Positions 7,966-21,318 of a stretch of DNA of 64,000 bases are shown one piece after another. Positions within the stretch are counted from its first letter, which is position 1, and every line of letters begins with the position of its first letter. The notes under the pieces were generated by a model. That model did no database searches. It had not been told where the DNA came from and saw nothing but the letters and a program-made list of their open reading frames with translations. The stretch spans positions 868,001 to 932,000 of the forward strand of contig NZ_JAADJV010000001.1 in the NCBI RefSeq assembly GCF_011684115.1, read 5' to 3'. Source of the stretch: Rahnella aceris. Lineage in GTDB: Bacteria; Pseudomonadota; Gammaproteobacteria; Enterobacterales; Enterobacteriaceae. A program made the translations under genes and the position numbers.

Positions 7966-10344
7966 TTAACGACTGACTTCACAGCGGCTGACCATCCGCC
8001 AGTTACGTGGCAACTCGCGTACTTCACCCGCCAGAATCACCTTTCCTGTTGCATGAATATCGGCGCTTGAAGAGCCCACCTGAACTTCAACAGAACCCGG
8101 TTCGACGATGCGCTTACCGGCGTGACTGGTGAAATTCAGCATATCGGTCGGAATGCTGAAACTGAGCGTCGCAGTTTGTCCGGCATCCAGTTCAACGCGT
8201 TCAAAGGCTTTGAGTTCCTGCATCGGGCGTACCAGTGATGCCACACAGTCACGCAGATAAACCTGCACCACCTCGCTGCCCGCCTGATTTCCGGTATTGG
8301 TGACTTTGATTTGTACTGCAATATCGCCATTTTCGATGGCGACCGGTTGCTGATTGAGTTGCAGGTCGTGATAGCGGAACGTGGTGCCGCTCAGCCCGAA
8401 GCCAAACGGGTATTTTGCGCCAAAGTGGAAGGCGATCGGCGTGCCGCCACTTTTCAGTTTGTGATTGTAGTAATACGGCATCGCACCGGCGCTTTTCGGT
8501 ACGGAAACCACCAGCCGCCCGGACGGAGCCTGTTTGCCACTGATAATGTCGCTGATGGCGCGTCCCCCTTCCTGTCCGGGGGCAAATGCCATCAGGTATC
8601 CGGCGACTTTTTCTTCCAGCCCGCCAAGGGAATACGGACGACCGCCGGTCATTATCACAATGGTCGGTTTGCCGGTTGCGATCACGGCTTCCAGCAACTG
8701 CTGCTGAACGCCCGGCAGTTGCAGGCTGTCTGTATCAGAGCCTTCGCCGACAGTACCGCTCTGGAATAAACCGGCCAGATCGCCGACAAACACCAGTGCG
8801 ACGTCACTTTCCTGCGCCAGTTTTACGGCCTGCGGGATCAGCGCGGTACTTCGTGATACCGGCGAGCTTTGCATGGGTGTTGCGGCATCGCCGGGGAAGA
8901 CCGGCGCACCTGCCGTACGTTTTTCGAGAATATGGCAACCTTTGGTATAACGGATATTTTGCTCACCATAGGCCTCGCGTAATGCCTGTAATGGCGTAAT
9001 GATCTGTTCTGTCTGCGCCTGCATTTCGCTGATGATCAGATGCACCGGGAAACTGTAACCGCTGAGCAACGCCAGCGGATCATCTGCCGTCGGGCCGATC
9101 ACCGCGATTTTTTGGCCGGATGTGGGTTTCAGCGGCAGGATGCCATTATTTTCCAGCAGAGTGATTGAGCGGACCGCGGCTTTCCAGGCCAGTTCCCGCG
9201 TGGCAGGTTGCTGAAGCTGCGGCTCAGGCTCAATGGCGTAAGGCTGTTCAAACAGGCCAAGGCGAAATTTTTCAGTCAGCACGCGTGCGACAATTTCGTC
9301 AATTTTCGCCATATCAATCAGGCCACGCGAAACGGCATCCGCCAGATGTTGTGCGCAGTCACCTTTCGGTAATTCAATATCCAGACCCGCATTGAACGAC
9401 AGCGCGGCGGATTCGGCATCGTCATGGCTGACACCGTGATGCTGATGCAGCAGGCTGACACCACCGTAATCGGCAACAATCAGACCGTCGAACCCCCATT
9501 GTTCACGCAAGATTTCGGTCAGCAGGAAGTGATCGCTGTGGCAAGGCTGACCATCAATGTCGTGATATGCCGGCATCACAGAACCGGCATTCGCCAGCTT
9601 CACCGCCATCTCAAACGGCAGCAGGAAAGTGTCATTCAGCTCGCGAAAACCAAGATGAACCGGCGCATGGTTGCGCGCCCCTTCGCTGAAAGAGTGCCCG
9701 ACATAATGTTTCAGCGTGGCCAGCAGGTCCCGCGCTTCGCCCTGTAATCCGCGCACGTAAGCGGTCGCCATCACGCCGACCAGATACGGGTCTTCACCAA
9801 AGGTTTCCTCGGTACGTCCCCAGCGCACATCGCGCGACACATCCAGAACCGGTGCCAGCCCCTGATGACAACCAACGCTTTGTGCTTCCTGACGGATAGC
9901 ACCTGCAATTTGCTCCATCAGTTGCGGATCCCACGTTGAGGCGTAGCTCAGGGACGAGGGAAACAGTGTGGCGTCTTTGCACAATAAGCCGACCAGACAT
10001 TCTTCGTGGAACATCGCCGGAATACCCAGCCGGGTGTCTTCTACCAGCGTTTTTTGCAGCCGGTTCAGCGCCTGTACGCCTTCTGCCGGGCTGACCACGT
10101 GCGTGCCGAGCGGACGGGTGATTTGCCCGGCGCCAAGTGCCAGTTGCTGTTCCAGCGCCTGACTCTGTTTGTGACCGGAAAAATCATCGCTCAGATCGGT
10201 ACGTTCTTTGTGATTGCCGTTGCTGTCGAGGATCAGCCAGAACGCATGCATCTGCGCGAATTTTTCCTCCGGCGTCATGCGTGCCAGAAGATCGGCGACG
10301 CGGCGGGCAACGGGCTGTGAAGCATCCTGATAAAGATAAGTCAT
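7966..10344 (-). CDS. Glycoside hydrolase family 3 (beta-glucosidase/beta-xylosidase type)
   Basis: A 792-residue GH3 enzyme. It has the (beta/alpha)8 domain (1-about 330) with Lys212-His213 and the catalytic nucleophile Asp292 in GLIVADYGG. A second alpha/beta sandwich domain (about 370-610, GGRPYSLGG) and a C-terminal fibronectin III-like domain (about 690-780) follow. No signal peptide is visible, so it should act in the cytoplasm on sugars brought in by the symporter encoded upstream; the two genes overlap by 4 bp (ATGA). Exact substrate (beta-glucosides or beta-xylosides) cannot be decided. Confidence 0.9.
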   Translation of the reverse strand: MTYLYQDASQPVARRVADLLARMTPEEKFAQMHAFWLILDSNGNHKERTDLSDDFSGHKQSQALEQQLALGAGQITRPLGTHVVSPAEGVQALNRLQKTLVEDTRLGIPAMFHEECLVGLLCKDATLFPSSLSYASTWDPQLMEQIAGAIRQEAQSVGCHQGLAPVLDVSRDVRWGRTEETFGEDPYLVGVMATAYVRGLQGEARDLLATLKHYVGHSFSEGARNHAPVHLGFRELNDTFLLPFEMAVKLANAGSVMPAYHDIDGQPCHSDHFLLTEILREQWGFDGLIVADYGGVSLLHQHHGVSHDDAESAALSFNAGLDIELPKGDCAQHLADAVSRGLIDMAKIDEIVARVLTEKFRLGLFEQPYAIEPEPQLQQPATRELAWKAAVRSITLLENNGILPLKPTSGQKIAVIGPTADDPLALLSGYSFPVHLIISEMQAQTEQIITPLQALREAYGEQNIRYTKGCHILEKRTAGAPVFPGDAATPMQSSPVSRSTALIPQAVKLAQESDVALVFVGDLAGLFQSGTVGEGSDTDSLQLPGVQQQLLEAVIATGKPTIVIMTGGRPYSLGGLEEKVAGYLMAFAPGQEGGRAISDIISGKQAPSGRLVVSVPKSAGAMPYYYNHKLKSGGTPIAFHFGAKYPFGFGLSGTTFRYHDLQLNQQPVAIENGDIAVQIKVTNTGNQAGSEVVQVYLRDCVASLVRPMQELKAFERVELDAGQTATLSFSIPTDMLNFTSHAGKRIVEPGSVEVQVGSSSADIHATGKVILAGEVRELPRNWRMVSRCEVSR

Positions 10345-11753
10345 CTTACATCTCCTTGATTAATCAAAGGGCGTGAACCGCTGAGCACGGGGTCATCGTC
10401 GCCCCCGAAAGAACGTCGCGTTGCGAGGGATAAGGCGATAGTTTGCATGGTGCGGCTGTTGAGTTTGTAGGTAAAAAGCAGCGCGGCCATCAGCAGGAAT
10501 AACGCACAGGGCACCAGTGTGAACAGTGAATTGATGGTCAGCATCACCGAAGCACTTTGCGTGGCGCCGTTCGGCAGGTAACCGACCATACCAAGCACCC
10601 AGCCGACGATGGCACCGCCCAGTGCCAGCCCGAATTTGATGGCAAACAGCGCAGTGGAGAATACCAGCCCGTCAAGCCGGCGGCCGGTGCGGGATTCTTC
10701 GTGATCCACAACGTCGGAGAACATCGTCCATTGCAGCGGCGTGGTCAGGTTTTGGATAAAACTGAACACAAGATTGAGGGCGAAAATAAGACTGACGGAA
10801 GGGGAGGGAATAAAGAAAATCGCTGCATTACACACCACAAAAGTCAGAATTGTCCATTGATAGGATTTAATCCGGTCGAATTTACCCAGTATTTTCTCAG
10901 ACAATAGTGCGCCAAATAACGAGGCGATCATGCCAAAAACAATAAAATTAAAAATCAGATCCGGGCGGCCTAGCACATATTTCACATAATACATGGTGGC
11001 GGAACCACGGATAACGACGGCACATAATAGTAAGATATTAAAAATAAAAACAATGCGCCATTGTGAGTTATTCCACAGTAATTTCAGGTCGCTCAGCATT
11101 GAACCGGAGGTGTCATTGCGCGGTTGATAACGCTCACGCGTCAGTGCGAAACAACAGAAAAATAATACGATACCGAGTAATCCCATCAGGCTCATGGCAT
11201 AGAAATAGCCTTTCTGCGGGTTACCTGCGCCGAGTTTTGCCACCAGCGGCAGGGCGATCACTGTTACCACCAGCCCCCCGACAAATGACAGTCCGAAGCG
11301 CCACGACTGCAGCGAATGGCGTTCGCGCGGGTCGAGTGTTAACGCCCCCGGCATGGCACAATACGGCACATTGATGGCGGAATACACCAGGCTGAGTAAT
11401 GTATAAGTGACTGCTGCATAAATAATTTTACCGGTCGGTGATATGTCTGGTACATAAAATGTGATCAGGCAACAGACCCCAAACGGTATTGCAAACCACA
11501 GCAGCCACGGACGGAATTTTCCATAGCGTGTTGTGGTGCGATCAACCAGCGCACCGATGCAGGGATCTACGCAGGCATCCACGGCGCGTACCACTAAAAA
11601 TAGTGTGCCCATGATCGCGGCGGGTAAACCAAAAACATCTGTGTAGAAATAAGCGAGAAATAAAGTCGCAGTTTGCCAGACCAGCGCACTGGCCATATCG
11701 CCGAGTCCGTAGCCAATCTTATCTTTTACTGAAAGAACCGGAGTGATCACCAT
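10341..11753 (-). CDS. Glycoside-pentoside-hexuronide (GPH) cation symporter
   Basis: A 470-residue 12-helix transporter of the MelB/XylP/YicJ group. Family marks are KIGYGLGD near residue 12, the VDACVDPCIGALVDRT stretch near 57-75, and YGKFRPWLLW between helices 2 and 3. Members import glycosides or pentosides with H+ or Na+. The downstream GH3 gene overlaps its stop, so the pair forms an import-and-hydrolyse unit for a plant-type oligosaccharide or glycoside. In contrast to the PTS route nearby, sugar would enter unphosphorylated. Confidence 0.88.
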   Translation of the reverse strand: MVITPVLSVKDKIGYGLGDMASALVWQTATLFLAYFYTDVFGLPAAIMGTLFLVVRAVDACVDPCIGALVDRTTTRYGKFRPWLLWFAIPFGVCCLITFYVPDISPTGKIIYAAVTYTLLSLVYSAINVPYCAMPGALTLDPRERHSLQSWRFGLSFVGGLVVTVIALPLVAKLGAGNPQKGYFYAMSLMGLLGIVLFFCCFALTRERYQPRNDTSGSMLSDLKLLWNNSQWRIVFIFNILLLCAVVIRGSATMYYVKYVLGRPDLIFNFIVFGMIASLFGALLSEKILGKFDRIKSYQWTILTFVVCNAAIFFIPSPSVSLIFALNLVFSFIQNLTTPLQWTMFSDVVDHEESRTGRRLDGLVFSTALFAIKFGLALGGAIVGWVLGMVGYLPNGATQSASVMLTINSLFTLVPCALFLLMAALLFTYKLNSRTMQTIALSLATRRSFGGDDDPVLSGSRPLINQGDVR

Positions 11754-11933
11754 TATTTGTTACCTGCTTTCTGTAAGGAGAGATAACCGACGGAAAATAA
11801 TTCATGTCTTTAACGGAAAAAAAGATAAACAGCCTGGGAAGTAAAATGGTGCCAAAAGTATTGTGAATAGAACTCAGGTAAACAATTGAGGAAATGAATA
11901 TGCAATTTACGTTTTTTGATTTTGTTTTTTATT

Positions 11934-11949
11934 TGTGAACGGGATCAAA
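11934..11949 (-). promoter_or_regulatory. CRP-like site upstream of the GPH-GH3 operon
   Basis: TGTGA-ACGGGA-TCAAA matches the CRP pattern TGTGA-N6-TCACA with one mismatch in the right half. It lies about 180 bp upstream of the symporter start, in the 284-bp gap (11754-12037) that must hold the operon promoter. Very AT-rich DNA (11880-11935) follows towards the gene. Catabolite control is inferred. Confidence 0.4.
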
Positions 11950-12037
11950 CTGACGGTGGTGTTTGCTTCATCGGCGCGGGGATCCGGACTGGCAAAGGCC
12001 CGCGTTGAGCGGGATGCCATCTCCGGTGAAAGGGGGT

Positions 12038-12940
12038 TTATAACTCTTCCCGCCAGCGGAAATAACCAGTCACCGCTTTTAATGCGGCGGGCAACTGGCG
12101 GTGGCCGGGGTAATAGAGAAAGAATCCGGGAAAGGTGACCGACCAGTCTTCAAGCACCCGGATCAGCTTACCTTCCGCCACCAGCGCATCATGTTCAGCA
12201 CTCTGCGCGCTGTACACCAGCCCGATTCCATCGAGCGCAATGCGGGTCATCATGCTGACGCTGTCGACCACCAGCGGCCCGCTGACGGGCACGGTAATCT
12301 GTCGCCCATTTTTTTCGAACTCCCAGCGGTACAGCGAACCGCTGGCAATTTCCCGACGCCCAATGCAGGCATGGTTTTTCAAATCGGCAGGCGTTTGTGG
12401 TTGCGGGCAGCGGGCGAAATAATCCGGCGAACCGTACACCGCAGAGTGAAAATCGGCGGTCAGGCGTACCGCACTCATGTCCTGCTGAACATCGCCCCTG
12501 ATGCGTACGCCTGCATCAAACCCCTCACTGATGATGTCCACGAAACCGTCATTGGTGGCAAGTTCCAGGGTGATATCCGGGAACGCCTGACAAAATTTGG
12601 GCAACTGCGGCAGGAAAACCATGTCAGCAGCGATGCGTGGCGTATTAATACGCACCGTGCCTTTGGGTATCCCCCGTAAAGCGTTCACTTTCTCCATCGC
12701 ATCAGAGATGACTGATAATGCCGGCACCACTTCCGCCAGCAATGCGTAACCCGCTTCGGTGGGCGATACCTGCCGCGTTGTGCGGTTCAGCAATCTGACG
12801 CCCAGACGCTCTTCCAGCGAACGTAAGGAATGGCTCAGCGTTGAAGCGGTTAAATTTAGCCGCGCCGCGGCTTTGCGGAAACTCTTCTCTTCCGCTACGG
12901 CGACAAATGCTCTCAGTTCTCCGAATTCGTGGGTGCGCAT
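12038..12940 (-). CDS. LysR-family transcriptional regulator
   Basis: A 300-residue LysR regulator: N-terminal winged helix-turn-helix (about 5-65, SFRKAAARLNLTASTLSHSLRSLEERLG region) and a C-terminal effector-binding domain. I chose the ATG at 12940 (MRTHEFGELRAF), preceded by AGGAAA and giving the family's usual length; an upstream ATG at 12988 would add 16 residues. It is divergent from a short-chain dehydrogenase 118 bp away, the typical arrangement for a LysR protein and its target. Effector unknown. Confidence 0.88.
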   Translation of the reverse strand: MRTHEFGELRAFVAVAEEKSFRKAAARLNLTASTLSHSLRSLEERLGVRLLNRTTRQVSPTEAGYALLAEVVPALSVISDAMEKVNALRGIPKGTVRINTPRIAADMVFLPQLPKFCQAFPDITLELATNDGFVDIISEGFDAGVRIRGDVQQDMSAVRLTADFHSAVYGSPDYFARCPQPQTPADLKNHACIGRREIASGSLYRWEFEKNGRQITVPVSGPLVVDSVSMMTRIALDGIGLVYSAQSAEHDALVAEGKLIRVLEDWSVTFPGFFLYYPGHRQLPAALKAVTGYFRWREEL

Positions 12941-12981
12941 CAGTTTCCTATTGATGAATAAAAGCCAGTAAAGCATGCGAT

Positions 12982-12995
12982 ATAACATGGCTTAT
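12982..12995. promoter_or_regulatory. Candidate LysR-box dyad
   Basis: ATAACATGGCTTAT is a perfect ATAA-N6-TTAT dyad in the gap between the divergent LysR gene and the dehydrogenase, the place where LysR regulators usually bind. Such short dyads are common, so this is only a candidate. Confidence 0.3.
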
Positions 12996-13058
12996 TCACA
13001 ATAATCAATGCGCTTATAGTCAGGCCTCGGTTTGGAAAATTCATCAACGGAGAAAAAT

Positions 13059-13832
13059 ATGTCGCAAACATTACGGTTACAGGGGCGGGTTGCGCTGGTC
13101 ACGGGCGGTGGCTCAGGCATCGGGCGGGCAGCCGCACTGGCGTTTTCACGCGATGGTGCGAAAGTCGTGGTGGCAGGAAGACGGGAAACGGCGCTCCAGG
13201 AAACGGTGATGATGATCCGTGAACGGGGCGGTGATGCCCTGGCGGTGCCGACCGATGTGTCAGACAGCGCACAGGTCCGGCATCTTATTGCCGCGACGCT
13301 GGCGCATTACGGGCGACTGGACGCCGCGTTTAATAATGCGGGTGTGGAAGGTTTTGCGCCAGTCAGTGACATGACAGAAGCGGAATTTGACCGGGTGATT
13401 GCCACCAATCTGAAAGGCGTCTGGCTGTCAGTGAAATATCAGCTGGAAGCCATGACCGCCGCAGGGCGTGGCGGTGCGATTGTGAATACCTCTTCCTGGC
13501 TGGCGCACGGAGCCAGTATTGGCTCTGCTGCGTATTCCGCCAGCAAAGGCGGGCTTGACGCGATGATCCGCGCTATAGCGCTGGAAACCGGTGCGCAGAA
13601 TATCCGCATCAATAACGTTAATCCCGGCATTATCGATACCCCGATGGCGCGGCGGATGGGCGCAAATGAAGAAACGCTGATCCCTTTTGTACGCCTGACA
13701 CCCGCAGGGCGCGTGGGCGAACCGGCAGATGTCGCGGATGTTGTGGCGTGGTTGTGCAGTGATGAAGCGCGATTTGTGACCGGTCAGAATCTGCTGGTCG
13801 ATGGCGGATTTACGGTGGCGGGGCTGCGTTAG
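13059..13832 (+). CDS. Short-chain dehydrogenase/reductase (SDR)
   Basis: A 257-residue classical SDR oxidoreductase. The dinucleotide-binding motif is TGGGSGIGRA near residue 15, followed by NNAG near 92, the catalytic serine in NTSSW near 143, and the Tyr-Lys pair in YSASK near 157-161. It ends LLVDGGFTVAG, usual for cofactor-proximal tails of the glucose/3-oxoacyl dehydrogenase-like group. Start at 13059 follows GGAG; an upstream in-frame ATG at 13032 lacks this. It is divergent from, and probably regulated by, the LysR gene. Substrate unknown. Confidence 0.88.
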   Translation: MSQTLRLQGRVALVTGGGSGIGRAAALAFSRDGAKVVVAGRRETALQETVMMIRERGGDALAVPTDVSDSAQVRHLIAATLAHYGRLDAAFNNAGVEGFAPVSDMTEAEFDRVIATNLKGVWLSVKYQLEAMTAAGRGGAIVNTSSWLAHGASIGSAAYSASKGGLDAMIRAIALETGAQNIRINNVNPGIIDTPMARRMGANEETLIPFVRLTPAGRVGEPADVADVVAWLCSDEARFVTGQNLLVDGGFTVAGLR

Positions 13833-13882
13833 TCAGTACAAAAAAGACCGAGGCTCAGGGACGGGCGTCAGTCTGCACAAAG

Positions 13883-13898
13883 TCTGAAGCCGATCACA
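13883..13898 (+). promoter_or_regulatory. CRP-like site of the bgl operon
   Basis: TCTGA-AGCCGA-TCACA fits TGTGA-N6-TCACA with one mismatch. It lies upstream of the antitermination leader of the beta-glucoside PTS operon, as expected for catabolite activation of bgl-type operons. The rest of the 304-bp gap 13833-14136 holds the leader described below. Confidence 0.45.
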
Positions 13899-13969
13899 GT
13901 TTCATCATCCGGCGAATATTACGACTTGTTTCTGTTTCCGATTCGCCCGAGAATCCGTTTCAGAAAGCA

Positions 13970-13997
13970 GGATTGTTACTGTCTGACAGGCAAAACC
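13970..13997 (+). promoter_or_regulatory. RAT (ribonucleic antiterminator) site for BglG
   Basis: GGATTGTTACTG at 13970-13981 followed by CAGGCAAAACC (13987-13997) matches the BglG/LicT/SacY RAT consensus. Its 3' end overlaps the 5' arm of the terminator at 13992-14053, the standard mutually exclusive arrangement. Binding of the dephosphorylated PRD antiterminator would stabilise the RAT hairpin and let transcription enter bglF. Confidence 0.88.
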
Positions 13998-14053
13998 TAA
14001 ACTTCTCGTTTCTTCGTGTATGACGAAGAGACCGGACGTTTAGGTTTTTTTTT
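13992..14053 (+). terminator. Antitermination-controlled terminator before bglF
   Basis: Arms AAAACCTAAAC (13992-14002) and GTTTAGGTTTT (14038-14048) enclose a further imperfect stem, followed by a T-run to 14053. The 5' arm is shared with the RAT element. Confidence 0.88.
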
Positions 14054-14127
14054 GGCCTGAATTCAGGGGCAGGCCGCCCCTTTGCAACGCAACGGCAATG
14101 TCGTGCACGACGCCCTTACTCTGATGA

Positions 14128-17431
<3,304 letters not shown>

Positions 17432-17494
17432 TCTGATCCGGTCTGAAGGGACTTAAGGCCATCGTCACGTTTTGAGGGCAAAATTTACGTCTGA

Positions 17495-18448
<954 letters not shown>

Positions 18449-18678
18449 GCGCACGCAAGCGCAAAATTTGCTGCGCGAAATATGACTGTTCACAATTTTT
18501 AATGACGGTTTTTTTTGCCACGGTTAGTGAGAACAGGTAGCATCCTTCGCCGTTATTGCACCAAAACAGTTCCGGCTAAAAAAACTACAGTGGGTAAACC
18601 CCATAAACGGCGAGGCTTGCAATCGTTTGCTTGCAGCACCCGGCGTCAGGTGAAGGTTATTTTGGAGAACAACTCATA
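18449..18678. other. bglG-ansP gap
   Basis: A 230-bp region. An inverted GCACGC/GCGCG-rich segment (18451-18477) follows the bglG stop, then an 8-T run near 18510. A purine-rich AAAAAAACTACAG stretch lies near 18580. No tRNA, small gene or confident promoter was identified; the ansP promoter must lie here. Confidence 0.4.
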
Positions 18679-20160
18679 ATGAAGTCTCATAAAAAAACGG
18701 CAGAGGCGAAGCACGCGGCTAAACGGCGCTGGCTGGACTCTCACGATCATGGTTATCACAAGAGTATGGGCAACCGTCAGGTTCAGATGATTGCCATTGG
18801 TGGTTCTATCGGTACCGGTCTGTTTCTCGGCGCGGGTGCGCGTTTACAGATGGCGGGTCCGGCGCTGGCTATCGTGTATGCGGTGTGTGGTATTTTCTCA
18901 TTCTTTATCCTGCGTGCACTGGGCGAACTGGTTTTACACCGTCCGACCAGTGGCAGCTTCGTATCCTATGCCCGTGAATTCCTGGGTGAAAAAGCGTCTT
19001 ACGTAGCAGGCTGGATGTACTTCCTGAACTGGGCGATGACCGGCATTGTCGATATCACCGCAGTGGCTCTGTACATGCACTACTGGGGAACCTTCGGTGA
19101 TGTTCCGCAATGGATGTTTGCGTTGGGCGCACTGGCGATAGTGGCAACCATGAACATGATCGGCGTGAAGTGGTTCGCTGAGATGGAATTCTGGTTTGCG
19201 CTGATCAAAGTGGCGGCGATTGCTATCTTCCTGGTGGTTGGCGTGGTGTTCCTCGGCACCGGCAAACAACTGGACGGTAACACCACCGGTCTGCATCTGA
19301 TCACCGACAACGGCGGTATTTTCCCGCACGGTCTGTTACCGGCGCTGGTTTTGGTGCAGGGCGTGGTCTTTGCGTTCGCGGCCATTGAGCTGGTCGGTAC
19401 GGCGGCGGGCGAAACCAAAGATCCTGAGAAAGTGCTGCCGAAAGCCATTAACAGCGTGATCTGGCGTATCGCTTTGTTCTACGTCGGCTCCGTGGTGTTA
19501 CTGGTGCTGTTGCTGCCGTGGAATGCCTATCAGGCGGGCCAAAGTCCGTTTGTCACCTTCTTCAGCAAGCTGGGCGTGCCTTACATCGGTACCATCATGA
19601 ATATCGTGGTTCTGACTGCAGCGCTGTCGAGCCTCAACTCCGGCTTGTATTCCACCGGTCGTATTCTGCGTTCCCTGTCGATGGGCGGTTCAGCACCGAA
19701 ATTCATGTCGAAGATGAGTGCGCAGCAGGTGCCGTACGCCGGTATTCTGGTCACTGTCGGCATTTATGTGATCGGTGTAGTGCTCAACTATTACGTGCCT
19801 TCGCAGGTGTTTGAGATTGTCCTGAACGTCGCCTCACTCGGCATCCTCAGTTCATGGGCTTTCATCATTGTCTGTCAGATGAAACTGCGTACTGCAATCA
19901 AAGAAGGTCGTGCGAAAGACGTTTCCTTCAAAATGCCGTGGGCACCGGTGACCTCGTGGCTGACGCTGGCCTTCCTGGCGGGCGTTCTGATCCTGATGGC
20001 GTTTGACTACCCGAACGGCACCTACACGGTGGCGACCATTCCGGTGCTGATCATTCTGCTGGTACTGGGCTGGATAGGTCTGCGCAAACGTGCTGCTGAA
20101 GTGCATGCCGAACAGGCTGCGCAGGAAGAAGCACATCAGGAAAGTATTGAAGCGAAGTAA
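18679..20160 (+). CDS. ansP: L-asparagine permease
   Basis: A 493-residue amino acid/proton symporter with 12 predicted membrane helices (APC superfamily, AAT family). The match to E. coli AnsP as I recall it is extensive: HAAKRRWL near the N-terminus, QMIAIGGSIGTGLFLGAG in helix 1, ALGELVLHRPTSGSFVSYAREFLG near 80-105, and FDYPNGTYT near the C-terminus. Start ATG 18679 follows GGAG; an upstream in-frame ATG at 18631 would add 16 residues without a ribosome site. A single-gene unit ending at a clear terminator. Confidence 0.93.
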   Translation: MKSHKKTAEAKHAAKRRWLDSHDHGYHKSMGNRQVQMIAIGGSIGTGLFLGAGARLQMAGPALAIVYAVCGIFSFFILRALGELVLHRPTSGSFVSYAREFLGEKASYVAGWMYFLNWAMTGIVDITAVALYMHYWGTFGDVPQWMFALGALAIVATMNMIGVKWFAEMEFWFALIKVAAIAIFLVVGVVFLGTGKQLDGNTTGLHLITDNGGIFPHGLLPALVLVQGVVFAFAAIELVGTAAGETKDPEKVLPKAINSVIWRIALFYVGSVVLLVLLLPWNAYQAGQSPFVTFFSKLGVPYIGTIMNIVVLTAALSSLNSGLYSTGRILRSLSMGGSAPKFMSKMSAQQVPYAGILVTVGIYVIGVVLNYYVPSQVFEIVLNVASLGILSSWAFIIVCQMKLRTAIKEGRAKDVSFKMPWAPVTSWLTLAFLAGVLILMAFDYPNGTYTVATIPVLIILLVLGWIGLRKRAAEVHAEQAAQEEAHQESIEAK

Positions 20161-20180
20161 TTCGTTTCGCAGATTCCAGC

Positions 20181-20210
20181 AAAGGGCTGCCGTCATGGCG
20201 GCCCTTTTTC
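20181..20210 (+). terminator. Terminator of ansP
   Basis: AAAGGGC (20181-20187) pairs with GCCCTTT (20201-20207), with additional TGCCG/CGGC-type pairing inside, followed by TTTTT. It starts 20 nt after the ansP stop. Confidence 0.85.
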
Positions 20211-20294
20211 ATTCCTGCCCGTAAAAAATCTGAAACAGCCACAATGTCTCTTTCCTTTGACTAGGCTTATTCTTTTATGATGAGAGGCAAACCT

Positions 20295-20492
20295 ATGTTG
20301 AAGATTGTTTTACAAATATTTTCCAGCCCGGAAAAATTTCTCGGACTGTTCAGTGCCGCAGACATGGAAAATACTCTGGAAGAGGGCGAGCGTATTCTGA
20401 TTGATGAAAACGGTACGGCATCAGTCAATCCGGCTAATCAGGAGATGCAGCAAGACTTTGCCCGCCACGTCAAACGCATGAGCGTGCTGTAA
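20295..20492 (+). CDS. Small hypothetical protein, first of a coupled pair
   Basis: A 65-residue acidic-to-neutral protein (MLKIVLQIFSSPEKFLGLFSA start) that I do not recognise. Its N-terminal third is hydrophobic/amphipathic and the rest charged (EEGERILIDENGT). The ATG at 20295 follows GAGAGG at about 7 nt; an in-frame ATG at 20277 is possible. The stop overlaps the start of the following membrane protein gene (TAATG), so the two proteins are probably made together and may interact. Confidence 0.6.
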   Translation: MLKIVLQIFSSPEKFLGLFSAADMENTLEEGERILIDENGTASVNPANQEMQQDFARHVKRMSVL

Positions 20493-21298
20493 TGGCGACA
20501 GCCGTTTTCATGGTGTTAATGGTCTGCGGCTACTGGTATACCACCCGCGACATTTCATCGCGCTTCAAACTTAAACGCACCTTTGGCTGGGACGTCTATT
20601 TTCTGGTGGCGCTGTATGGCTGTATTTTTGTCCTGCAGGGTGTACTGGTCATAGCACTGCTATATCTGGCGCTGTGGGGGATTTCCGGTGTTATCAACTG
20701 GCTGCCCGCCTTGCCGCATTTGCATCAGGATGTGCACTACCAGCGTGATTTCATCAACTGGAGTTTCTTAGGCATTCAGGCACCGGTGGTGATTATGCTT
20801 GCCGTCTCCGTGATGCTGTGTCTGGTCCGCACTACCTGGTCACCGGGCTTGCGCCTTAATACTGCCGGACGCAGAGAGTTGTACAAACAACTTACCCGCG
20901 CCAACGGCGTGGAAGGGCTGTTATATCAGTGTATGGAAGAGGGCGATATGGTATTCATCACCCTGCAGTCGCGGCGTGTTTATATCGGCATGGTGCATAC
21001 CGCAAGGTGTGAAACAAGTTCGTCGGACAATGTGGTCGTGATCCCGATGGTCAGCGGTTATCGCGATAAAGACACACTGGAGCTGCGCGTTGAGCATAAT
21101 TATGCACGCTATTATCAGGAACATGGCATCACGCCGGTGTCAGATCCGGTGAGCGCGCTGAAGTTTCGTAAGGTGATTTTACTGAGCCAGATAGAAACGC
21201 TGTCGCTGTTTGACCCGTCAAGTGCCTGTGCGTTCGAGAAGCTTATTCCGCTGGTTGAAGAAGAAATGGCCCGGAAAATTGGTGAGAAGGACGCCTGA
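20492..21298 (+). CDS. Uncharacterised membrane protein with C-terminal soluble domain
   Basis: A 268-residue protein of unknown function. Membrane segments appear at about 2-17, 33-70 (probably two passes) and 90-112. A soluble region of about 150 residues follows, beginning RTTWSPGLRLNTAGRRELY. That region contains a short beta-strand-like block (MVFITLQSRRVYIGMVH) and ends in a charged helix. Translation is coupled to the 65-residue protein upstream. The gene ends 20 bp from the convergent FAH-family gene. I can offer no family name with confidence. Confidence 0.7.
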   Translation: MATAVFMVLMVCGYWYTTRDISSRFKLKRTFGWDVYFLVALYGCIFVLQGVLVIALLYLALWGISGVINWLPALPHLHQDVHYQRDFINWSFLGIQAPVVIMLAVSVMLCLVRTTWSPGLRLNTAGRRELYKQLTRANGVEGLLYQCMEEGDMVFITLQSRRVYIGMVHTARCETSSSDNVVVIPMVSGYRDKDTLELRVEHNYARYYQEHGITPVSDPVSALKFRKVILLSQIETLSLFDPSSACAFEKLIPLVEEEMARKIGEKDA

Positions 21299-21318
21299 AA
21301 TAAGGCGTCCTGCATGCA

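Noticed and set aside
18551..18630. Sigma-54-type promoter before ansP (GGCTTGCAATCGTTTGC)
   Set aside because: The spacing between the GG and GC elements is 13 rather than the required 10.
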